Both the position numbers and the translations under genes were made by a program. From positions 62,001 through 126,000 of the forward strand of contig PUQB01000425.1 in the NCBI GenBank assembly GCA_003024785.1: a stretch of DNA of 64,000 bases, read 5' to 3'. The notes beneath the pieces were generated by a model that worked only from the letters and a program-made list of their open reading frames with translations, was not told the origin of the DNA and ran no database searches. This DNA is from Selaginella tamariscina (lineage: Eukaryota > Streptophyta > Lycopodiopsida > Selaginellales > Selaginellaceae). This document shows, piece by piece, positions 10,975 through 24,628 of the stretch. Within the stretch, counting starts at the first letter, position 1; every line of letters starts with the position of its first letter.

Positions 10975-13560
10975 GATAGGTAGCTGAATATAATTGCTAT
11001 ATGTTACATACTTCGAAGTAACCCGTACGGAAGATTTTCAGCTTCATATAACAAAATGTAATGGGTTGGAATATAACTTTCTGTCGTACATATGAGATGG
11101 GTGTAATGTTAACTATGTTTGTTTATGGGGGAAATCCTCATTCGACTGTTTTGAATCCGTGGTACAGGGCTCTTGATGGGTGCTATCCACACATGAGCTA
11201 CAAAGTACGTTGGTGGAACCCATTCTTATTGAACGAGGAACAAGTACTTAGTGAAAGGTAAACTTCTTATTACTTATGCTGTGCTTGCGGGCGTGTTAAT
11301 GTGAACTAATGCTTTGTGTGGCAGACTATATATATTATCTAATGAAGTACTTTTGTTAAGGTGTTGAGAAAGAATGCATTCAAGACACATACATTTCCGG
11401 TGTAGCTTGTTAATTATTATTTGTCCTAAATCTTGCAATTTAAAGAATATACTAGAGTATACCATAGTTACGACATTTATTTATGTGGAAATCGTCGGTT
11501 TTTCTTTTAAATTACCTTAATTTTAATTATGTTTCATGTCATATTACATTTGTTGAGTTGAATTACTTTGTTTAGGATCTTTATATATAAGTAGAACAAA
11601 AAGAAATCAAAATAGCTGCATTTAAGTTTCAAATATAAATCCCATATAAAGGTTTTTATATTAAAAAAAACCATTTCAAGAATTTTGAAATTAGTTAAAA
11701 TATAAGGCATATATTAAGATTAATTGTTATAAAATTACATATTCCCAATATGACTTTTGCTTGAGGTTTTAAGCACTTATGTTTTAAAGGTGTGAAACAT
11801 CCCATGTCCCTCGAGAGGTGATTTACATTTAAATTAATTAGTTCTACCACATCAAAAATACTCAAAATTAGGATTTAATTTTATGTAAAAATATTTTAAA
11901 ATATGTAGGTATTAAACTTTAATCATAACATACATTATATATAATAGAAACACATATACACATATACACACATTTACACTTGTTTATAGTTCTTTTTCTC
12001 TCTTTCACTCACACACACATATACAGTTGTTTATATTACAACATTATTAACATTTTCCTCACAAACACCATGGTTAACCACATGAAAGAACCCAATTCAC
12101 ACATATATACATATAATGATTATGCACACACATGCAAGTTAAAATAAACTACACATATATACCAATATATAGTATTGAGCTTGTCTTTTATATTATATTA
12201 AATCCACTTGTTTAATTATAAACATATCCATATAGACACATAAGTATAGAGTTTAATGTATATATTATATTAAATCTATATGTTTAATTATCACTATGTA
12301 TATATATACACACACAATTAAACATGGTACATATATAAACATGCGTATCAAGTATATATTAAAATATGTAAATACACATGATATATATTAGAATATATAT
12401 AATGTAGCATACTCTTTGCACAGAGCAATCCCATAGTGTATCAAAATTATACATCCTTAATATAAACTTAGATAAATAATGACATTATTTACATTTTATA
12501 GATGTAAACACTAACATAGATATATATACCTTTCTTTTAAGAAGTTACATCAAAATATTTATTTCTTGTATAAAGATTGAACAATTCATTATAATGAGAA
12601 TATTAATTCACATTTCTCAAAAAGTTTATTTTCATTTTGTTTATGTGTGTGAAAGAGAGCTTTCGTACATATGTGAGTGCTTTTGTACATTTTTTTTTTT
12701 ATAATAATACGGATTTATATATAGAGTTTGTTAATGCTTCATTGATTTATTTTAGATTCCGCACAGAGCCCTTAAGAAACAAAGTATTTAGACTATATAA
12801 TATGTCATAAAAGATAATCAAAATTTAAAGAGAAAACCGCATTAAAAAATATACATAATTTATTCACTTAATTAGGGCAATTACCCTAAATTTAATACAG
12901 TTGGTCAAAGTTTGGCATTTCAGTAATACTTTGTTTTATTTTGGAGCTTTAGAGCGTGTGTTTTTATAAAGTTTGTATATGTTATAAACTAAAAGTAAAT
13001 AATATATTTTCTATATTTTCTGAATGTAATATTAAAATCTAAAGGCTGAATTTAAAATGTATTTACCTTATTATATACGTGCCGAGCTTTAAAATTAAAT
13101 ACATTTTTATACTATTCAAATTGAAATTAATAAAAAAATATTATTTCATTATTTTATTCAGATATATGTAAGTAGTGTGTGTCTTCATTGTGAACCACAT
13201 TAAATAAATATCAAAATTTTAAAGAACAAAATGAAAATAGCTTTTAATGCATAAATCTACTCAGACCTTAATATTATCTAAAAATTAAGATTTCCCGATA
13301 GATTCTTTCTTTAATCAATCATTTGTTTTAACTATAACTTTAAAATACTTTTTATGAAGTTTACGATTAAAGTTTTAAAATCATTGTGTCAAAACATACA
13401 TAATTAAAATTATTAGAATTTATAACTTTTTTTTATATAAATATCAGTATCATTAAGCACATAGTTTTTAACCATCGGGGATCGCATATAGCTATTAAAT
13501 CTATTGTCTATTGTGTATATATGCATATCAAAATATATTTATATAAGATTTAATCAATAA
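10975..13560. other. AT-rich spacer, unit copy 2
   Basis: Strongly AT-rich DNA with TATATA and ACACAC runs (for example 11,940-12,030 and 12,296-12,320), homologous at its ends to the spacers at 1,521-3,540 and 52,070-53,930. A 66-codon open frame at 11,061-11,261 has no recognisable domain. I see no RNA gene or promoter element. Confidence 0.65.
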
Positions 13561-13564
13561 CATC

Positions 13565-14490
13565 GTGGAGGACCAACACAGAACGCAAACAAAGATTGCC
13601 ACCAAAAGGTGCCACGGAATATCCCGACCCAGCAAAAGCACAAGAATCACAGAGAACCCTCCGTACACCGTAGCACCCGTCGTACTCTACTACCGTCCGT
13701 CATACGTGCTCAGCCCGTACACATGACCGTCATGGTCAAACGAGCCAACTAGAAGTACGTCCTTGGTCAAAGTTAAGCACGTTGACCGGTAGGGTTGGGG
13801 GTCGTCCATAGAATATTCCCACTGGCGGAATCTATTGCTACGCAGGCACCTCCGGTGGTATACAGAAGTAGGAATGGGAGTGCCAAGTCAGTTGCTGCTC
13901 CCCCGAAAGGTCCACCTGGTCCGGCAACCTATAATAATATATTTAAATTTTCATTTAAATAGATTAATATATTAATCTACTTACTGTTTCCATATAACTT
14001 GTCCAGTAGCCCAGATTATACCACTCTTCTCAGTGACAACTATATCTTTATATGGATACGACTGATTTTGGAGACTAACAAGCATAAGTGCTTCCCCAAA
14101 GTCATAGTCGCGTCCTAATAAAAAGGTTCAATACATATACACACGCACGCGTACATATACACACCTGGACTATTGGGACAATTCGCAGGCCTAGGCATTT
14201 GTGTAACCCATGCCAGCCTCCAGATGTCAATCCCACCTACACGGCTGCACCATTTCATTGAGCCATCCCTCAAATTCATCGCCACCACTGAAGCTCCGCG
14301 TACCGATTACGGTATGCAGTCTGTTGCATTTCCATTTGAATTCAGTTTTGCACCTCCGGCGGTACCTGTATATGTGCTATACATCTTAACACACACGCAC
14401 ACGCGCACACACGTACCATGTAGAGGTTTCCTGTGGCGACGAATATGAGGTATGAAAACTCCCTTGGAATGGACGTTCATACATGGTACC
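13565..14490 (-). pseudogene. PQQ-dehydrogenase-like gene remnant (copy 2)
   Basis: The minus strand retains the blades seen in copies 1 and 3. From right to left in the window these are the VPPEVQN-type loop (about 14,340-14,370), the charged strand ending in a CLGLRI-like motif (about 14,190), the acidic DYDFGEAP strand (about 14,090-14,115) and the GSFDRDGHVYG-like blade (about 13,715-13,760). Each is in a different frame and stops are frequent. All blocks keep one orientation, unlike copy 1, which suggests this is the ancestral order. A CA-rich intron remains at about 14,370-14,420. Confidence 0.65.
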
Positions 14491-14639
14491 CATTTAGACG
14501 GTTAAGATCTACAACACGGGCAGGTCCGAGAAGTCCAACAAGGACAAGCTCTTTCCCTGTTGGCGTTGCCCTAGCCATTTCAAAACGTACACCATTACTA
14601 TGTGTGTATATGTACTGGTTTACACTATACACACGGATA

Positions 14640-15802
14640 TAATATTATAACCAAGAGTTTTTATACATGGAAATACAAGCACATGTGCATAGTTAAGTTA
14701 TATTTATAAAGTGATGGACAAAATAATTAAGTTAATATGATGCAGTAGTGTGTGTGTATTAGTATTAATCGTTTATCTGTTAATACTGAAACTGCAAATA
14801 CAAAGCCGTCCCATGAAGTAGCGTATACATTGCAGGTGTTGACGTGATATCAGCGTCGGCAGGGTATCTCCACCGTAGGCTTATCGGTCTACCGTGAGGA
14901 CGTTGATCTCACGGTCTTGTGCGTATCGACGGTTCTCTCCATGATTGATCCATATATTCCTCTAAATAAAGTTATAATTGTGTATAATTTGAAAAAAATA
15001 TCTGTATGATTTCATATATTTTATATTTTAAATTTTTGTGTAGGCATACAAAATGTTATATTACATATTGAGATATAACACACACACACACACAAGTTTT
15101 ACACGGAATATAAAACCTAAGGGATACCAAGTACACCAAGTGGTAAGATCTCTTACGTACACACAGTATATATAATCATACACGCACGCACACACACACA
15201 CTGAGATTACCCCGTAGTTGGACTCTTCTGTACAAACCACTGCCATATGAAAACGAGTAACAATAGAATGAACTTCTTCGACATGTGCAAGACGTGTGCA
15301 AGCAAATTTCTCATGCTTATAGTTTATGATTTTTAAACCCTCGTTCTTGGGCTTTTCACATATATTATCATGTAAATGTAATATTTAATATATGAATTAT
15401 ATTTTTACATTTTTATATATAGTACATGGTTTAGCTGGTTCAATTACAAAACTTTAGCAATGTGATGTTTATTGAATATAATGCTCCATTTATTTTTGAA
15501 AAGGCAAAAAGGAACATCAACATTTAATTGAAAAATCAATAATAATCAATAATAAATTACGGGCTATGTACATGCAATGTCATACATATACACTATAATT
15601 ACACACACGTGTATACTATATATATACATTCTTAGACGGACGTGTTAGATCACCACAGGAAAAAAATAGATTTACTTTAGATAATTATAATAAAAATTTG
15701 TTTTAAAAATAAATATCACTTTTGTAGCTGGATTTACCCAGACCGTTGATTGGCAAGGGATGCCCTATTTAAGGATATATAACATAAACATACACACACA
15801 CC

Positions 15803-15839
<37 letters not shown>

Positions 15840-17008
15840 AGAGAGACAGAGAGAGAGAGAGAGAGAGAAGGGGGGTGCAATTTACTCTAATCATGATATG
15901 CTTCCTCGTTCTATCGTGCAAGAATGGCAAATATTTCTCTTGTTCTATACTCATAATAATATAGTTTTTAGTGACATTCTCAAGTCAAGCTACCCACTTG
16001 AGAGAGATGGAGAAGACAAGGTATAATCCAGCTTGAATATAATTTTTATATAATTATTATTTATTAGTTTACCAATACTATGTCATTATAGAATAAATGT
16101 ACCATATAAAAGCGAGTATAATTATAATATATCATTGTCCTCCAATACAGTTTGCCAGGTCTAGTGTTGAAGATTATTCTCCCACCTAACGCCGTTTGTA
16201 CTACTGCATTGAAGAAGAGACGTAAAGTACATTCTGTTAGCATATTCGTCTGACGGAGTTTAGGACTGTCAACGTTTGTTGTGTGACTCTGAGGAACAGG
16301 GCTGCAGTTTAGTTCACTGTTGTTCGCAATGCCGTGGGTTTAAGCAGGTTTTTAGCCGGGATTAGCTATATTTAACCGTGATTCGATCTTCCAAAGGCAT
16401 TCCTTCGTTCGCATGTAGGGCTCTTGATTGATATATAGTTGCTGTTTTTCATCTATAATCTACTGAATTCTCTGTTGGGTTCTTGTATATTACTAATATA
16501 ACGTATCGTATGTACATATGTGTATATGTGCGTTTCTAACACCCAAATGGAAAATGTGCTTTTCTTCACGAAATTGTTAGCTTTCGCCTTCTTTTGCGGG
16601 TTAAAAGGAGCTGCATATGCATTTAATGTGTTTACTTTTCAATATGTGTGTATGCATGTACGTATATACATAAATGTCTGTGGGTGTACTATGCATTTTC
16701 AATGCAGAGTTGCTAGTGTTTGTCTGAAAAATGAGGTTTATTTAGGTATATGCTTCTTAAAACAATTTAATCTGTAGTTTTACTCGTATACGTGTATATA
16801 GTAGATCATATATACATATTGTGTAGAGAGAGATCTACTCTATCTATGCATTTATACTTAAACATAATTGTAAATATATGGTTCATTTGCATGTGTATGT
16901 GTGTGTAAGACCATTTATACATGTACTATGTGTATGTGTACATAAAGATACTGTAGATATTATGCTTATATATATATATCTCTATGTCTACATGTGTATA
17001 TGGGTCAT

Positions 17009-17053
<45 letters not shown>

Positions 17054-17220
17054 TTTCTGCATATATTTGCATTATATGCGCACATAATACATCCATATCT
17101 AGATGTATATATGACGTATTGTGATACTTATATATGTGTGTGTGTGTGTGCGTATATTGCATATGCATATATATAAGTGTGCCCTGTGTGTGGAAATAAA
17201 CATAATTTATTTATTGGTTC
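14640..17220. repeat. LRR-gene 5' region, unit copy 2, with microsatellites
   Basis: Non-coding DNA upstream of the LRR receptor gene, homologous to 4,870-6,705. Simple repeats include (CA)n at 15,080-15,092 and 15,184-15,200, (TA)n then (GA)n at 15,808-15,868, (GA)n at 17,013-17,049 and (TG)n at 17,136-17,150. The small open frames crossing these tracts are products of the repeats. No clear promoter can be assigned. Confidence 0.6.
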
Positions 17221-17270
17221 TTGTTCAGGAGGATAATCACATTAAAATGCAATTATTTATACACCTCCAA

Positions 17271-17751
17271 TATGGTGGAAAAGACACATCAGATTATACT
17301 TTGTGTACTTGTGAATGTCTATCAACATTACCTTGTCGGAATGCAGACGACAAGTCCGCACTCCTGTCGTTCAAAGCTACGTCAGATCCGACAAGCGCCA
17401 AGCTAACTACTGGGGAAACGGTGAGCCATGTACCAACAACTGGACCGGAATATTCTGCGTCAATGGTCGTATACATCGTCTCATTCTAGAGAATATGAAC
17501 TTAACCGGTTCCATCTCGGTAAATATATATACTATATGTATGTGTGTATACATTATATACCCACAGTCTACTATATGATGTAACCATGTAGTGTCTACGT
17601 TGAAAATTATATATGTAGGCTCTTACTGCTATACAAGACTTTCGAATTGTGAGCCTAAGGGGAAACTTGTTTAGTGGAAGTTTACCTGATCTTAGTAATT
17701 GGAGGAACATGTGGGCTTTGTATCTTCAACTAAATAACTTCTCGTGTGTGT
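17271..17751 (+). pseudogene. LRR receptor-like protein, 5' exons (copy 2)
   Basis: An ATG at 17,271 opens a signal-peptide-like stretch (MVEKTHQIILCVLVNVYQHY). In a second frame comes the LRRNT_2 cap, NADDKSALLSFKATSDPTSA. A third frame gives NYWGNGEPCTNNWTGIFC and the first repeat, IHRLILENMNLTGSIS. An intron follows (17,519-17,618, GTAAAT to TGTAG) and then an LRR exon with FSGSLPDLSNWRNMWALYLQ and LNNFS, ending at a GT-rich donor. The layout resembles the Strubbelig/LRR-III receptor-like kinases. The next intron is occupied by a Gypsy element from 17,752, and the gene resumes at about 27,101. Two frameshifts in the first coding exon indicate a pseudogene. Confidence 0.75.
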
Positions 17752-18350
17752 TGTTAGGATCATAGTTAGACATTAATACGATTTCTTGTTATTTCATAGG
17801 CAATATAATGGGAAAATATCAAAAACAATATATATTGTTGAAACCAAGAGTGGGAAGGATATATCGGAGTACGAGTTACTAACGTAATACCGCAATACGA
17901 GTTTCGTAATACGATACTAGTGGAGTACGGCATGTTTGGATAAGGATAGGAGTTACAGTAATTGAATGGATAAGGTTAAGAGGCAGTTGCGATAAACTAC
18001 TAGTACAGGACCTAGAGTACGGGTATAAATAGACTAGATTAGGACTAGAAGGGTATCCCGAATATACTGTTATTTTGTACCATGTGCCATGTGCGGACAT
18101 AATATAAGTTCCTTTCTCTCTTAATATGTTTATCTTTCACTCGTATTTATTTATGTTGTATACTATTCCTTCTCCAATATTGTGACGGGATCTATAGTAT
18201 TATTGCCTGTTATACACCTTACCATCCTTACCCTTTTCCCGACCTTTTGATGTCTGATTTTTTCTTTATCTCATTCCGATAGACCCTTAATACGGGTTTG
18301 TCGAAGGTAATCTTACCTATGTGCAAACGGTAGGATTTCGAGGTTCAACA
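17752..18350 (+). repeat. 5' LTR of Gypsy 1
   Basis: The LTR runs from TGTTAGGATCATAG to GAGGTTCAACA. It contains a TATA box (TATAAATAGA at 18,024) within a block conserved in the 3' LTR at 26,774. The two LTRs are clearly alike but differ by scattered substitutions and small indels, so insertion was not very recent. Confidence 0.9.
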
Positions 18351-18351
18351 T

Positions 18352-18362
18352 ATGGCGACACG
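18352..18362 (+). other. Probable primer binding site of Gypsy 1
   Basis: TGGCGACACGG starts one base after the LTR. It begins with the TGG expected for pairing with a tRNA CCA end and resembles the TGGCGAC-type PBS of Tat/Ogre-lineage Gypsy elements (tRNA-Arg). The tRNA match was not tested. Confidence 0.5.
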
Positions 18363-18674
18363 GAGGGATGGTTATGTTAGTAGGTAATTGATAATGTGTT
18401 TGTAGAATGTATCAGGATGGGTAGACCGATACCCAAAGGAGTATTGGAGTTTAAAGAGAAATTGCGACGGAAGAAGAAGATTGAGGCTTTTCGTAGACTC
18501 AGGTGAGAGTCCTTCATACGATCAGCACAGCTATTGTGGAAATGGAAGAACGTGCACCCAAAGACTTCATGAGAATGGATTTGCAGCATATAGTAGTAAG
18601 TAAATGGATATTATCGACGTATTCTTGCAGAACGTCAAAGATATGAAGAGATTAAGCAGAGACAGCAAAGAGAG

Positions 18675-18918
18675 CGCGAGGAGCGATATTTACGACGACA
18701 AGCAGTAATAGAGACACAGAAGAGGATTGAAGAGGCGTGAGGAGCGATATTTACGACGACAAGCAGTAATAGAGACACAGAAGAGGATTGAAGAGCATGA
18801 GGAGTGATATTTATGACGACAAGCAGTAATAGAGACACAGAAGAGGATTGAAGAGCGTGAGGAGCGATATTTACGACGACAAGCAGTAATAGAGACACAG
18901 AAGAGGATTGAAGAGCGT
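18675..18918 (+). repeat. Four tandem 60-bp repeats in gag leader
   Basis: The 60-bp unit (GAGGAGCGATATTTACGACG and on) recurs four times with few differences, starting near 18,675, 18,735, 18,795 and 18,855. Period 60 preserves frame and encodes a charged 20-residue unit (EERYLRRQAVIETQKRIE) that would form a continuous helix or coiled coil. The first unit has one extra base, and the third has TGA where the others have CGA. Confidence 0.85.
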
Positions 18919-18939
18919 GAGGAACAGAGAAGAAAGGAG

Positions 18940-20200
18940 CAATTTCAAGCTCGAGGAGAGGAGCAACCAACAGCGACGTACGACGAGGATACAGAAGAAA
19001 AGGATACTAATCAGGAGTGAAGATCACGAGAACATGTACCAACGTGAGGAAACTGGGATTTGTTGTCAGTGGAAGTACCTGACGAGATGGGAACACTAAC
19101 GATTACGGGAAGGTCATACCATCGACTTTTTTAGGTCTTGAGAATGAGGGCATATTCAGCAGTTTGAGAAGGTGTGTGAAGCTAATGAAATCAGGATGAA
19201 CATGATAAACTACGAATATTTCCATTTATGTTGAAAGGAGACGCTAGCGATTGGTATTACGAAAATGCTAATACAATCGACAAGTACAGTGTACTACTTG
19301 CACTATTCAGGAATTATTATGTACGAAAATATCGCAAGCGAGACCCGACAGTACAGTACGGCAGGGACTACTGAGGCAGTGGAAGATTACACTCGACGAT
19401 TTCGGAGATTATACAACCGCTGCGAGGTCGAGATGTCAGTGATAAATTGGCAAAGAAATGGTATATAAACGGACTACGGGACAATTTACAGCTTAAGTAC
19501 AACTGATAAAACGCCTGATTTAAGTGATACAATTAAAGAAGCAGAACAACTTGAAGTGTTGATACCTCCAAGATACGTCGATGATGATGAACGAGAATCA
19601 AGAAGACAATATCGGAGGGAGAGCAAATACGGCCAAGAACTAAAACAATATTTTGTACAACATGCAAAAATGAAGGACATAATGCTTCTGAATGTAGAGT
19701 ACCCAAGTGTCAGATGTGTGGAGGAATAGGACATGAAGCGAGACAATGTCGGACTACGGATATAAAACCCAACAAATGATGGGACGTACTGAGAATTTTC
19801 CACCACCACCCAGATGGAACAACAATAGAATGCGAATTCATATGATTATTCACAGTCACGAAATGCTAATTCATATGATTATCACAAAGAGCGTATAATG
19901 GGGAACGTAGGAATGGCAATGGAAGGAGATTTCCCCGTGAATCCGGAACATTTTTCCGACAAGGTAATAATACGGAAATATCACGTAGGGGACAATCTTT
20001 GTTACCAGCCCCAGCACAGACAGGACCACCGTTATTACCACCAATACCACCTCCACCAGCATTATGAGGTCAAATCCAAATGTGACATGTTTTAGATGTG
20101 GAGAAAAAGGACACTATTCTACTGAATGTAATCGACTCAATAGTATTCGCTGTTACACATGTGGTGAGATGGGACATTATTCACCAGAATGTCCACAATG
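18940..20200 (+). pseudogene. Gypsy 1 gag with CCHC zinc knuckles
   Basis: A gag capsid-type segment lies at about 19,150-19,500 (AEAVEDYTRRFRRLYNRCE-like). One CCHC knuckle lies at about 19,700-19,750 (CQMCGGIGHEARQC) and two more at 20,091-20,198 (CFRCGEKGHYSTEC and CYTCGEMGHYSPEC). These bind genomic RNA in packaging. Frame changes are frequent. Confidence 0.75.
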
Positions 20201-20749
20201 AATTTAACAGGAACATCTTCCACTGAACCAGCGACATGGAGAATTGAAGTTCAACAAGAGAATGATCTAGCAGATGACCATCACGAACAAAATTACGAGT
20301 GCAAATGGGAGCAAGATACAGAATTACCCTCAACTGAGACGTATGCGTAACACGGCCAAAGAGTACGGGTCAACCAGCAAAGAAGAACCAATACGCAAGA
20401 ATTGGGAGAAAGAAAAGGCTACAGTACAAAGTGATGATCAAATTCAGAAAATGCAACAAGAGGAAAATCAAGACTCTATGACTAATGAAATGAGCATGCA
20501 TTCACAGCAATCCACATCAACAGTACCACTTGGAGATCGTATTGTTGCTGTGATTCTGCAACAACCTGTACAGTTAACTATAAGGGAGTTACTGACATTA
20601 GCACCATTTTTACGAAGCAGATAACAAATGCTTTGGACATGAGCAATATTCAAACCGATACAAGTCAAGTAGGAGTGAATACAACGGAAGTTCTTACAGA
20701 CGAGAAGGATTGGGATGAAGAAGTACCAATGATTACGGCTCGAATTGGC

Positions 20750-21010
20750 AAAAACAATATTCAGAAATACCTATTGATGGAGGTTCAGGAGTGAATATAA
20801 TTGAAGAGCAGACTTGCAAACAATTGGGTCTTGGGCCTATTGAAAATGCACCCTTCTTGGTACGGATGGCTGATCAGAGGAAAGTCAACCCATTGGTATA
20901 ATCAGATCTGTATGTATGGAAATTGCAGGAATCAAGTTTAAGGTGTCTTTGGTCATACTACGTATCGAGCAGACGAGCAAACCATACCAGATATTACTGG
21001 AAGACCATGG
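20750..21010 (+). pseudogene. Gypsy 1 aspartic protease
   Basis: A retropepsin-like stretch begins IDGGSGVNIIEEQTCKQLGL near 20,770; DGGS stands where many family members have DTGA or DSGA. It lies between gag and reverse transcriptase as expected. Frameshifts interrupt the downstream strands. Confidence 0.6.
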
Positions 21011-21539
21011 TTAAGAGATGCAAAAGTACGACATAATTGGGCACACGAAATGGTACTCTATAAGAATGACAGAAGCAGTCGTTCGAACAACAGAAAAAGC
21101 CAATCGAACGACCAACTCGACCATTAATGGAGGATTTTGACTGGCATTACGGCTTGAACAAGGAAGAAGAAAAACTCCTTTTCGAAAGTAATCCAGACCT
21201 CGTAGAGATAGCACAAGCTGATTTATACCAAATGACACCAGAAAGAAAACCGAAAAGACAGCTACTAGTAATCAACAACAGCAACATATGGATACTCTCG
21301 GACTGACGGATAAGTTTAAACAACCTGCAACAACAGTTACAATTCAGACAGAGCACGAACAGAGAATACGGACTCAACAAAAATTGAAATTACGACGAAT
21401 GAGAAATTAAAACAAGTGAATATGGACCACGAAAAATACGAATAGCAGTTGATCTCGAGCCGGAATACCGAAGACAGCTGATAGCAGTACTACGTCAAAA
21501 TGCAGATGTTTTTTGGAGTACGAAATCTTAAGGGAGTTC

Positions 21540-22720
21540 CACCCACAATTTGTACCCATAAGATAGAACTACTACCACATGCAGTCCCAGGAAACAGCAA
21601 GCATACCGAATGAATCCAACATTTTTGCGAAAGTTAGAGAAGAAGTGGACAAGTTATTACAGGCCGGATTCATATATCCAATTGAAAACCCGCAATGGTT
21701 ATCACCAATTGTCGTAGTCCAAAGAAGAATGGCAAATTACGTATCTGCGTCAATTATAAGAAATTGAATGATGTAACGAAGCGGGATACGTACCCAATAC
21801 CATTCACCGAAGAATTGTTGGATACAGTAGCAGGACACGAAATGTACTCTTTTTGGACGGATTTTCAGGATATAACCAAGTTCAAGTAGATCCAGGGATC
21901 AACCGAAAACGGCATTCATTAGTCCTTGGGGTACATATGCGTATCGCGTTATGCCTTTTGGGCTATGTAATGCACCATTTACCTTTCAACGTTTGGTTAG
22001 TGAAACATTCCGGGATTATTTGACCACGTTTATGAAAGTTTTCTTGGATGATTTTAGCATTTATGGAGCACAAGATAAACATGGACTGTTTAACGAAGTG
22101 TTTTGGGAAATGCCGATTGAAATAATATAGCTCTTAATCCGGAAAGTGCGTATTTTCCGTAGATCAGGAATTTTGCTCGGGCATATTATATGCAAGGATG
22201 GAATAATGGTGGATCAAGATAAAATCAAAGTCATACAAATGCAACCTCCTAAAGACGTAAGCGGAGTACGACGGCTTCTTGGGAAAATGGGATATCATCG
22301 AAGATTTATCAAAAATTACAGCAATAGCGAAGCCATTAACTATGCTTTTGAGGAAAACACAACCATTCAAATGGGATCGCAATGCGAACAGAGCTTTAAT
22401 ACGTTAAAGCAGGCATTAATGAAGGCTCCTATTAGCTAGTCCAAATTGGCGAAGAGTTTCATGTACAAGTGGACGCATCGTCATACTATCGGATGCATAT
22501 TAACACAAACCCAGGAAGACGAAAAGATCGACCATTATATTACGCGAGTCGGCGGTTAGCACTGCAGAAGAAAATTATACGACTACGGAAAAGGAGGCAC
22601 TCGGAATGGTTTATGCAGCAAAAAATTTCGACATTATTTGCTAGCAAACAAAGTCAAATTCATTGTCGATCATCAAGCTTTTACACACTTTTAAGCAAGA
22701 CTAAGCTCGAAGGAAGATTA
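21540..22720 (+). pseudogene. Gypsy 1 reverse transcriptase and RNase H
   Basis: RT motifs appear across frames: KLLQAGFIYPIENPQWLSPI (about 21,650), LRICVNYKKLNDVTKRDTYP (about 21,738), the PWGTYAYRVMPFGLCNAPFT block (about 21,920) and the catalytic FLDD box at about 22,039. The connection domain has GHIICKDGIMVDQDKIKVI and DVSGVRRLLGKMGYHRRFI. RNase H starts at about 22,460 with VDASS and includes YYASRRL. Together these confirm Ty3/Gypsy. At least five one-base frameshifts are needed to follow the protein. Confidence 0.85.
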
Positions 22721-23039
22721 GTACGTGGTTTTTATTATACAGGAGTTCGACTTTCAAATCATTCCACAAACCAGGCAAACTACACCAACAAGCAGATTTC
22801 TAAGTCGTATTACGAATGAAGAAGAAGGTGTTGGTGTGAATGATGAACTACCAGATGCTAACTTATTTCAGATACAACAAGAACAACAACCAAAACATGG
22901 AAATCACAAAGGATATCTACAAGATATTGAACACTTTTTAACTACTGGAAAGCACCAGATAAGTACGCAACAACACAACAATGCAAAAACTCATCTTACG
23001 ATGTAAGCCATACTGCATGGTGTCAGGTATATACTATAT

Positions 23040-24250
23040 AAGAAGGGCAAAGATGAAGTTTTAAGGAGATGTGTGCCAATGGAAGAAGTTCAGCTCGTAT
23101 TACGGGAAGCTCCATTCAGGGGAACATGGTGGACATTTTGCAGGAACGTTAACAGCACGAAAAATATTACAGTCTGGATTATGGTGGCCCACGTTATTCA
23201 AGGATGCTATCGAATATTGTCAAAATGTTTGAAGTGCAACGAACATCAACCAGCTCCACACCATCAAGTTCAACCATTACATCCAACGGAACCATTAGCT
23301 CCATTTATGAAATGGGGAATGGATTTTATGGGACCAATCAATCCTAAAAGCAGCAAGAGGAATCAGTATATATTGGTACTACATATTATTACTAAATGGG
23401 CAGAAGCTATCGCATTACGGGATTGCCGCAACACGTGTAGCTAAGTTTATCTACGAGAATATCGTAGTACGATTTGGCGCTCCAATGGAACTTATCAGTG
23501 ACCAAGGAACTCATTTCGTCAACAACGTCATCAAAGTACTTTGCAACGAATATTTAGTAAAGCATTACGTCTCCACGTATTATCCAAGGCAAATGGACAA
23601 GCAGAGGCTACTAACAAAATACTGAAGACCGTATTAACCAAGATAGTAAACACAATGCAAAAACTGGGATGAAAAACTTCCATCAGCATTATGGGCATAC
23701 CGTACTACATATAAAGTGGCGACAAAGTTCTCCATTTCAACTTACATACGGATTAGAAGCTATTACGCCTATAGAGTATATCATTCCATCATTGTGGATG
23801 TCACTCGAATACGGCATTGGGGAAGCAGAAAGTTAAACAACGACTTACAACTCGAAAAACTCGATGAGAAACGACAACAAGCAGTTTTCAACATATAAGC
23901 AATACAAACACGTATTAAGGCGTGGCACGATCGATTACGACGAGTACAATGACGACCCATATTCCGAGTCGGAGAAATGGTATGGCATTATCAAGGAAAT
24001 CTTCGACCCATTGGTCATAAATTCAAGTCCAAATGGTATGGACCATATATTATTACCATATACAGACAACAACACCGTCACTCTTATGGACGCTACAACA
24101 CAGTCTTACTTACAACAAATACGAATCGCATACGGAAATATACATCTAACAAGCCAGAGGAAGATCTTGACAATGACCCGGAGTACGAATTGCACAATAT
24201 GCGGACCCAGAAACATCTGCACTAAACAGTGGCTCGAAATACGATCAAAA
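23040..24250 (+). pseudogene. Gypsy 1 integrase and GPY domain
   Basis: The HHCC zinc motif ends in LKCNEHQPAPHH (about 23,230). The catalytic core has WGMDFMGPI (about 23,313), then SDQGTHFVNN (about 23,495), then a conserved NKILKTVL helix near 23,615. A GPY/F motif (KSKWYGPYI) lies at about 24,030. No chromodomain is visible after it. The integrase inserts the cDNA into host DNA; this copy is frameshifted. Confidence 0.8.
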
Positions 24251-24502
24251 CCGTAAGTCGGAGCAAGACATGGAAAAGCACGTGGCCTCTTGGCGAGTAG
24301 ATGTCAGCAGAATCTTCTGGAAACATCGACAGATCACTCACACGAGCGAATGACAGAATCCAAGAAATCGGCAAATCCAAGGAATACAAAATCCAATGAT
24401 GAGATATTCTCTGTCAAATCTAGCGCAAACCAAGGTATTCACACACCCAATCTGAACTCGACACGTGGACTGCTCTGCAAGACTGACAACCATAAATTCT
24501 CT

Positions 24503-24628
24503 AAGTATAAAATAGGAGCACTACTCAGCCGACAACACACATTAGGGTTTCTGAGTTCTTCTTTAGTTTCTTCCTCTTTCCATCTTCAAGTCCTTCGTCT
24601 TTTTCTTCTTTTATTCGGCAGGCACATA
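24503..24628 (+). promoter_or_regulatory. Candidate internal promoter and leader for the third Gypsy 1 ORF
   Basis: TATAAAATAGG at about 24,507 is followed about 35 bases on by ACACATTAGGGTTTCTG and then a pyrimidine-rich leader of about 60 bases, with an ATG at 24,628. This is the shape of a plant core promoter and 5' UTR, and it sits between integrase and the extra ORF. It is inference from composition only. Confidence 0.4.

Noticed and set aside
11061..11261. 66-codon open frame in the AT spacer
   Set aside because: Not preserved in the other spacer copies and without a domain.
16878..17176. Overlapping open frames on both strands around (GA)n and (TG)n
   Set aside because: They are translations of microsatellites; no domain and no splice structure.
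18675..18918. CRISPR-like array of regular repeats
   Set aside because: The repeats are contiguous with no spacers and are coding repeats inside a retrotransposon.
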